A stretch of 35,124 nucleotides of DNA, taken from NCBI GenBank assembly GCA_900549135.1, contig URNI01000008.1, positions 1 through 35,124 on the forward strand, given 5' to 3'. The notes below the pieces were generated by a model that was not told where the DNA came from, ran no database searches, and saw only the letters and a program-made list of their open reading frames with translations. This DNA is from an uncultured Collinsella sp. Its GTDB lineage: Bacteria; Actinomycetota; Coriobacteriia; Coriobacteriales; Coriobacteriaceae. Shown piece by piece: positions 30,459 to 35,124 of the stretch. Every line of letters begins with the position of its first letter. Positions within the stretch are counted from its first letter, which is position 1. The position numbers were made by a program, and so were the translations under genes.

Positions 30459-31055
30459 ATGGCAATCGACAGGACTCCTGTTCTTAAGCGCTGCCGTCAG
30501 CTCGGGATCGATCCCGCTGAGCTCGGTTACAGCAGCAAGAAGGAATCTATCCGTCAGCCCAAGCGCCGTCGCAAGGAATCTGAGTACGGCATGCAGCTGC
30601 GCGAGAAGCAGAAGGTCAAGTTCATCTATGGCGTTCTGGAGAAGCAGTTCCACGGCTACTTCAACAAGGCCCGCAAGATGAACGGCGTCACCGGTGAGAA
30701 CCTCATGATCATCCTTGAGTCTCGCCTCGACAACGTCGTCTTCCGTCTTGGCTTCGCCCGCACCCGCAAAGAGGCTCGTCAGTCCGTCCGTCACGGTCAC
30801 TTCACCGTGAACGGCAAGCGCGTGGACATCCCGTCCTACCGCGTCAAGGCCGGCGACGTCGTCGCTGTCGGCGAGAAGTTCCGTGACCTCCTCCCCATCA
30901 AGGAGGCCCTGATTTCCTCCGAGCGCTTTGAGGTCCCTGGCTGGCTCGAGGTCGATATCGAGAAGCTGTCTGGTAACGTGCTCGCTCTGCCGACGCGTGA
31001 GCAGATCAGCGGTGATATCAACGAGCAGCTCATCGTCGAGCTCTACTCTAAGTAG
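30459..31055 (+). CDS. rpsD: 30S ribosomal protein S4 (zinc-free form)
   Basis: A 198-residue protein. The N-terminal zinc site of some S4 proteins is missing (only one Cys, in LKRCRQLG), so this is the C-minus form. The S4 RNA-binding domain covers about residues 88-150, with ESRLDNVVFRLGFARTRKEA, then VRHGHFTVNG and VDIPSYRVKAGD. It starts 20 bases after rpsK with GAAAGGA upstream. Confidence 0.97.
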   Translation: MAIDRTPVLKRCRQLGIDPAELGYSSKKESIRQPKRRRKESEYGMQLREKQKVKFIYGVLEKQFHGYFNKARKMNGVTGENLMIILESRLDNVVFRLGFARTRKEARQSVRHGHFTVNGKRVDIPSYRVKAGDVVAVGEKFRDLLPIKEALISSERFEVPGWLEVDIEKLSGNVLALPTREQISGDINEQLIVELYSK

Positions 31056-31087
31056 TCCATCCGGGCTGCTGAGGCTGGAGGTAATAC

Positions 31088-32029
31088 ATGTCAGAATTCA
31101 TTAGGCCTCAGGTTCAGGTCGAAGAGATCAACGAGACGTCTGCTCGTGTCTCCGTCGAGCCGCTCGAGCGTGGCTACGGCGATACGCTGGGTAACTCCCT
31201 TCGTCGCGTACTTCTGTCCTCGCTCGAGGGTGCCGCCGTCGAGGCTATTCAGATCGATGGTGCGCAGCACGAGTTCATGACCATCCCTAACATGGTCGAG
31301 GATGTCACCGACATCGTCCTGAATGTCAAGGGTCTTGTCTTCAGGGCTCTCGGCACGACCGACGAGGCGACCGCCACCATCTCGGTTGACGGCCCCTGCG
31401 AGGTCACCGGTGCGGACTTCTTTATTCCGTCCGAGTTTGAGCTGGTCAACCCCGAGCAGCACATCGCTACGCTCACCGAGGGTGGCCATCTCACCATGAG
31501 CATGCGCATCGGCTATGGCCGCGGCTATGTTTCTGGCGAGGCCAACAAGCGCGACAACGATCCCATCGGTGTGATCCACGTCGACTCGCTGTACTCGCCG
31601 GTTTCCCGTTGCGCCAAGCTCGTTGAGGCTTGCCGTGTCGGTCAGCACACCGACTACGACCGCCTTGTCCTCGAGATCGAGACCAACGGCTCCATCGCCC
31701 CGCGCGACGCCGTGGTCCAGGCTGCTAATATCATCAACCAGCATATGGCCGCCTTTATGAACCTTGCCGAGACCCCCGAGGTCGAGGAGGAGGCTTCGAT
31801 CTTCGCTCCCGAGGTCACCAACGACAACGCCGAGCTGGACAAGCAGATCGAGGATCTGGACCTTTCCGTCCGTTCCTACAACTGCCTTAAGCGCGCCAGC
31901 ATTCACTCGGTCCGTCAGCTCGTTGAGTTCTCGGAGAACGATCTGCTCAACATCCGTAACTTCGGTGTTAAGTCGATCGAGGAAGTGAAGGACAAGCTTG
32001 AGTCCATGGGCCTGAGCCTGAAGGCTTAA
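31088..32029 (+). CDS. rpoA: RNA polymerase subunit alpha
   Basis: A 313-residue protein. The N-terminal domain shows PLERGYGDTLGNSLRRVLLS and SSLEGAAVEAIQIDG, which drive dimer formation. The C-terminal domain, after an acidic linker, shows SVRSYNCLKRASIHSVRQLV and LLNIRNFGVKSIEEVKDKL, which contact DNA UP elements and activators. GGAGG lies upstream of ATG. Length is normal for actinobacteria. Confidence 0.97.
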   Translation: MSEFIRPQVQVEEINETSARVSVEPLERGYGDTLGNSLRRVLLSSLEGAAVEAIQIDGAQHEFMTIPNMVEDVTDIVLNVKGLVFRALGTTDEATATISVDGPCEVTGADFFIPSEFELVNPEQHIATLTEGGHLTMSMRIGYGRGYVSGEANKRDNDPIGVIHVDSLYSPVSRCAKLVEACRVGQHTDYDRLVLEIETNGSIAPRDAVVQAANIINQHMAAFMNLAETPEVEEEASIFAPEVTNDNAELDKQIEDLDLSVRSYNCLKRASIHSVRQLVEFSENDLLNIRNFGVKSIEEVKDKLESMGLSLKA

Positions 32030-32059
32030 TGCTTCGCATATTTGAGGAGAAACTAGACC

Positions 32060-32527
32060 ATGCGTCACAACGTTAAGAAGGGCCTGAAGCTCGGCACCGA
32101 TGCGAGCCACACCAAGGCCATGAAGAAGAGCCTTGCTAAGGCCCTCTTCGAGAACGACCGCATCAAGACCACCGAGACCCGCGCTAAGGCGCTGCGTTCG
32201 GTCGTCGATCCGATCATCACCTGGGCCAAGAAGGGCGACCTGCACTCTCGTCGTCTGGCCATCGCCAAGCTCGGCGATAAGCAGCTCGTTGCCGAGATCT
32301 TCGACAAGGCTGCTCAGGGCATGTGGCAGGACCGCAACGGCGGTTACACCCGCATCATGAAGCTCGGTAACCGCAAGGGCGACAACGCTCCCATCGTTAT
32401 CATGGAGCTCGTCACCGAGCCTTGCACGCCTAAGGCCAAGAAGGCTGCTCCGGCCCCCAAGAAGGCCGCTGCTCCCAAGAAGGTCGAGGCTGTCGAGGAG
32501 GCTCCCGCTGAGGAGACCGCTGAGTAG
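32060..32527 (+). CDS. rplQ: 50S ribosomal protein L17 with C-terminal extension
   Basis: A 155-residue protein. The first 120 residues are standard L17: KLGTDASHTKAMKKSLAKAL, then TTETRAKALRSVVDPIITWA. The last 35 residues are a low-complexity Ala/Lys/Pro/Glu tail (KKAAPAPKKAAAPKK), as often seen in actinobacteria. It closes the alpha operon before the terminator at 32554. Confidence 0.96.
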   Translation: MRHNVKKGLKLGTDASHTKAMKKSLAKALFENDRIKTTETRAKALRSVVDPIITWAKKGDLHSRRLAIAKLGDKQLVAEIFDKAAQGMWQDRNGGYTRIMKLGNRKGDNAPIVIMELVTEPCTPKAKKAAPAPKKAAAPKKVEAVEEAPAEETAE

Positions 32528-32553
32528 ACATTCCGTCTGCATAGGCTATATTC

Positions 32554-32584
32554 GAGGGGTACGTTCGCGTACCCCTCTTTTTTT
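32554..32584 (+). terminator. Rho-independent terminator after rplQ
   Basis: A perfect 10-bp stem GAGGGGTACG/CGTACCCCTC with a TTCG loop and seven T (32578-32584). It ends the ribosomal block. Confidence 0.95.
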
Positions 32585-32619
32585 GTCGAAAAGCCATTGC
32601 CTGATTGTTGGGAGCGCCC

Positions 32620-33444
32620 ATGACCGCGCCGTCTGATTTCAATTCGATTCCAGAGCTCGATGCCACGCTCGTTTTCCGCGTGGCCTACGATGGCTCGTCC
32701 TATAGCGGCTTTGCCGAGCAGCCCGGTCAGACGACGGTTGCGGGCGAGCTGCGCCGCGCTATCGAGACGCTCCTGCGCCGTCCGATCGACCTGACGTGCG
32801 CGGGGCGCACCGATGCCGGCGTGCATGCGGTAGCGCAGTACATCAGCGTGCCCGTAACGGACGCTGAGCTTGCGTGTACGCGCCGTAGGTGGCTGAGGGC
32901 TATGGATGCCCTACTGCCGAAAGATATCGCCATAAACGAGGTCTACAAGGCCCGTAAAGGCTTTTCTGCACGCTTTGATGCGCGTTCCCGTACGTATACG
33001 TACCGCATTGCCGATCGCGACGCGCGTCCCGTGCTCTCACGGGGTGCTGTGTGGTGGCATCGCTATCCCTTGGATGTCGAGGCCATGTCTGCGGCCTGTC
33101 CCGCACTTTTGGGCGAGCAGGACTTTAAGAGCTTTTGCAAGGTCGCCTCTGCCGTGGGCAAGCCTACGCACCGCTGCGTGATGCGGGCCGAGTTTGGCCA
33201 TGAGGTGGCCTTTGGCGAGGATATCCTGACGTTTACCATCGAGGGCAACGCATTTTTGCATTCGATGGTACGCACCATTGTGGGCACGCTCGTCGAGATA
33301 GGCATGCATCGCCGCGATCCCGAGTGGATGCGCGAAGTCATTGATGCCTGCGACCGAACCGCCGCGGGCCCCACGGCGCCCGCCTGCGGCCTTACGTTTA
33401 TGGGCGTGGATTACGATCCCGCCGAGCTCGTCGTGCTCGACTAG
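32620..33444 (+). CDS. truA: tRNA pseudouridine synthase TruA
   Basis: A 274-residue enzyme that forms pseudouridine at positions 38-40 of tRNA. The catalytic Asp65 lies in CAGRTDAGVHA. Also present are YDGSSYSGFAEQPGQTTV, RSRTYTYRI, DFKSFCK, and the C-terminal NAFLHSMVRTIVGTLVEIG. The ATG at 32620 with GGGAG five bases upstream is preferred over the TTG at 32605. It lies just after the rplQ terminator, as in many actinobacteria. Confidence 0.95.
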   Translation: MTAPSDFNSIPELDATLVFRVAYDGSSYSGFAEQPGQTTVAGELRRAIETLLRRPIDLTCAGRTDAGVHAVAQYISVPVTDAELACTRRRWLRAMDALLPKDIAINEVYKARKGFSARFDARSRTYTYRIADRDARPVLSRGAVWWHRYPLDVEAMSAACPALLGEQDFKSFCKVASAVGKPTHRCVMRAEFGHEVAFGEDILTFTIEGNAFLHSMVRTIVGTLVEIGMHRRDPEWMREVIDACDRTAAGPTAPACGLTFMGVDYDPAELVVLD

Positions 33445-33606
33445 GGGGAGGGCTCGACGCGTCGTGCGTCGACACCTGTCATCTGTGGGCTGCGCGTGTG
33501 CAACATCTGTTCTTGACGTGCAATACAACTGGTGTCTCATTGCTTTTATTGCCGGGGTGTACCATGAACCACGGTTTGATTTATTGCTGTCGAGAGGACG
33601 GATAAC

Positions 33607-34647
33607 TTGGTTCGACGTGGCTCGCATCCGCGACTTTCGGTGATCCTTGTGGTAGAAGGTTCGCCCAGCTATGCGATGCGTGCGCTCGAGAGTATCCAGA
33701 ACCAAGACCTCTACGATTTGCAGATTGTCGTTGTCTGCCGCGATGCTGCGCCTGGTGTGCGCCATTCGCTTCAAGTTGCCGCCGACAGGGACATCCATAT
33801 TGATTTGATTGACGTCGAGGACGCGAAGCGCGGCGCTTGTCTTCGTGCCGGTTTTGCTGCCTCGCGCGGCTCTCAAATCATCGCCATGAACGCCGATGAG
33901 TGGTTTGCTCCGCAGTCTCTTTCCAAGATGGTCGATATCGCGTGCGATACTGCGGCAGACATAGTGCTCCCCACGGTGTCGCTCGACCGCTATGATGCAC
34001 ATCGAGAGCGCCATTCGCGCGTCTTGGATGCTGCTCATATTTCCATTGATAGCAAATCTTCGATGGTGACCGGGCTGTCCCAGTTGATTTTAGGCGGCCT
34101 AGTCGTTCAGACCTCTGGCGTGATGTATAGCCGTCCGCTGTTTGAGGCATGCCTTTTGTACGACAAGGCGTTTCGCACAGTTGGGTTTATGGCGTGCTCG
34201 CTCTCGCGGGCGCAGCGCGTCTCCGGATGCGGCGACGCTTGTTTCCACGCGGCGGCACCTAAGCTTACAGATGCCTTTGATCCCACCATGTATGCCAAGG
34301 TATCCGATGACACCCGGGCGCTCGACGAGCTTACGGACTCACTCTCGGAAGCAGATAGCGGTGGTCGGCTCAAGCTGGCAACCCAAAAGTTCTACTTTGC
34401 CGGACTGGTCGCCTGCATCGAGAATTTGTGTCTGAGCCCGCATGGGGTGTCGTCAATCGAGCGTTCCGCCCGTATGCGTGATATGCTCGAGGCGCCTCGA
34501 ACCCGTCAGATGGTCGCCGCGCTCAAGGATAACCATCGGGGGCTCGGTCTGTTGTTTGGGCCGATCGCCAGCGCCAAGCCCGCGCGCTGCGTGATGTGTA
34601 CGCATCTGGCAGCTTTTCTTAACCGGACGGGCGCAAAAACCGCCTAA
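33607..34647 (+). CDS. Family 2-like glycosyltransferase
   Basis: A 346-residue protein from TTG 33607 (GAGAGGA upstream; the start is uncertain). The N-terminal half has the GT-A fold pattern: RLSVILVVEGSPSYAMRALE, then SIQNQDLYDLQIVVVC, then GACLRAGFAASRGSQIIAMN and NADEWF, where a DxD-type metal motif would lie. The first Asp is replaced by Asn, so activity or metal use may differ from classical members. The C-terminal half is not recognised and has no membrane segment. The sugar and acceptor cannot be told. The 162-base gap to truA holds a TTGACG at about 33513 without a convincing -10. Confidence 0.65.
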   Translation: MVRRGSHPRLSVILVVEGSPSYAMRALESIQNQDLYDLQIVVVCRDAAPGVRHSLQVAADRDIHIDLIDVEDAKRGACLRAGFAASRGSQIIAMNADEWFAPQSLSKMVDIACDTAADIVLPTVSLDRYDAHRERHSRVLDAAHISIDSKSSMVTGLSQLILGGLVVQTSGVMYSRPLFEACLLYDKAFRTVGFMACSLSRAQRVSGCGDACFHAAAPKLTDAFDPTMYAKVSDDTRALDELTDSLSEADSGGRLKLATQKFYFAGLVACIENLCLSPHGVSSIERSARMRDMLEAPRTRQMVAALKDNHRGLGLLFGPIASAKPARCVMCTHLAAFLNRTGAKTA

Positions 34648-34658
34648 ACGGCTCATCT

Positions 34659-34746
34659 CGAAACAAATTTGCATAGAATTGTTTCGAAATGCGTTCTTAT
34701 ACACAAAAGCCTTCAAATAGCGTTAAACTATTCAATCACTGATTGA
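34659..34746. promoter_or_regulatory. Palindromes upstream of argR (candidate operators)
   Basis: CGAAACAA (34659-34666) pairs with TTGTTTCG (34679-34686), and TCAATCA (34732-34738) pairs with TGATTGA (34740-34746) around one base. The gap is AT-rich. The second lies 34 bases before the argR ATG. Neither matches the classical ARG box well, so autoregulation is only a suggestion. Confidence 0.45.
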
Positions 34747-34779
34747 TTGTCTCCGCCATCTTTTGGAGAGAGGGTTTGT

Positions 34780-35124
34780 ATGGCTAAAAAACGCAATGGG
34801 CGCCAGGATGCCATTAGAGATATTGTGCGCAATAAGGACGTCCGCACGCAGCGCGTGCTGGTCGATGAGCTCCGCGCTATGGGCTTTGATTGCACGCAGG
34901 CGACTGTCTCTCGCGATATTGCCGATATGGGGCTGCGTAAGCTCCCTGAGGGCATCTATGTTCTGGCAGAGGACCTGCACCTGCAGCGTATGGTTTCCGA
35001 GCTCGTAACGGGCGTTCTGCGCACCGATAATCTGGTTATGATCAAGGCTCAGCCTGGCACGGCTTCCGGCATCGCCGCCGCCGTTGATGCGGCAGAGCTG
35101 CCCGATGTGCTTGGCTCGCTTGCC
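34780..35124 (+). CDS. argR: Arginine repressor ArgR, 3' partial
   Basis: The frame is open from ATG 34780 (AGAGAGGG upstream) to the window end, 115 codons. The N-terminal winged helix shows RQDAIRDIVRNKDVRTQRVL and ATVSRDIADMGLRKLPEG. The C-terminal arginine-binding part shows NLVMIKAQPGTASGIAAAVD and ELPDVLGSLA. Full ArgR is about 150 residues, so about 35 are missing. It represses or activates arginine genes when arginine binds. Confidence 0.93.
   Translation, partial: MAKKRNGRQDAIRDIVRNKDVRTQRVLVDELRAMGFDCTQATVSRDIADMGLRKLPEGIYVLAEDLHLQRMVSELVTGVLRTDNLVMIKAQPGTASGIAAAVDAAELPDVLGSLA

Noticed and set aside
1..35124. tRNA or rRNA genes
   Set aside because: I looked for cloverleaf-like stretches in the gaps and found none that I could support by eye.

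Overview
The window looks like chromosome of a high-GC, anaerobic gut actinobacterium of the class Coriobacteriia, most likely Collinsella or a close relative. This is inferred from the actinobacterial gene order secY-adk-map-infA-rpmJ-rpsM-rpsK-rpsD-rpoA-rplQ-truA, the Ala/Lys/Pro-rich tail on L17, strong GC bias at third codon positions, and a selenium/molybdenum hydroxylase gene set. No database search was possible, so the genus is an inference.

Region 1 (1-5200) is one operon: the C-terminal two thirds of YgfK (FAD/Fe-S oxidoreductase), a small protein with four [4Fe-4S] motifs, and a selenium-dependent xanthine dehydrogenase-type molybdenum hydroxylase that has [2Fe-2S] and Mo domains but no FAD domain. 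It ends at a strong terminator (5270-5305).

Region 2 (5300-12500) is an accessory stretch. A 62-bp tandem array of palindromic units (5310-5903), a single unit (7220-7268) and a second array (8868-9235) bracket two divergent genes: an AbiEi/DUF559-like protein (minus) and an AAA ATPase of the DUF234 type (plus). The ATPase gene is preceded by a perfect 25-bp inverted repeat. Then come gene remnants, a DEDDh exonuclease broken by one in-frame TAA, a small hypothetical gene, four 33-bp iterons and a single-pass membrane protein.

Region 3 (12546-22490) resumes the catabolic cluster: a YheO/DauR-type regulator divergent from diaminopropionate ammonia-lyase (ygeX/dpaL), ygeY hydrolase, ygeW carbamoyltransferase, a MocA-like cytidylyltransferase, a dihydropyrimidinase/hydantoinase, then yqeC (minus), yqeB and xdhC, which serve selenium/molybdenum cofactor maturation. 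Published work on gut bacteria links the ygfK-xdhD-hyuA-ygeXYW gene set to anaerobic purine/uric acid breakdown. Here the hydroxylase would act on the purine, the amidohydrolase, YgeY and YgeX would open and deaminate products, and YgeW would handle a carbamoyl group. The exact order of steps is inferred.

Region 4 (22803-32584) is a ribosomal protein/secretion/RNA polymerase block running rplE to rplQ, ending at a textbook terminator. It begins abruptly at rplE, without rplN/rplX upstream, and a palindromic repeat (22509-22575) that also occurs at 19722-19790 lies at this junction. Region 5 (32620-35124) holds truA, a family-2-like glycosyltransferase and the start of argR, cut by the window end.
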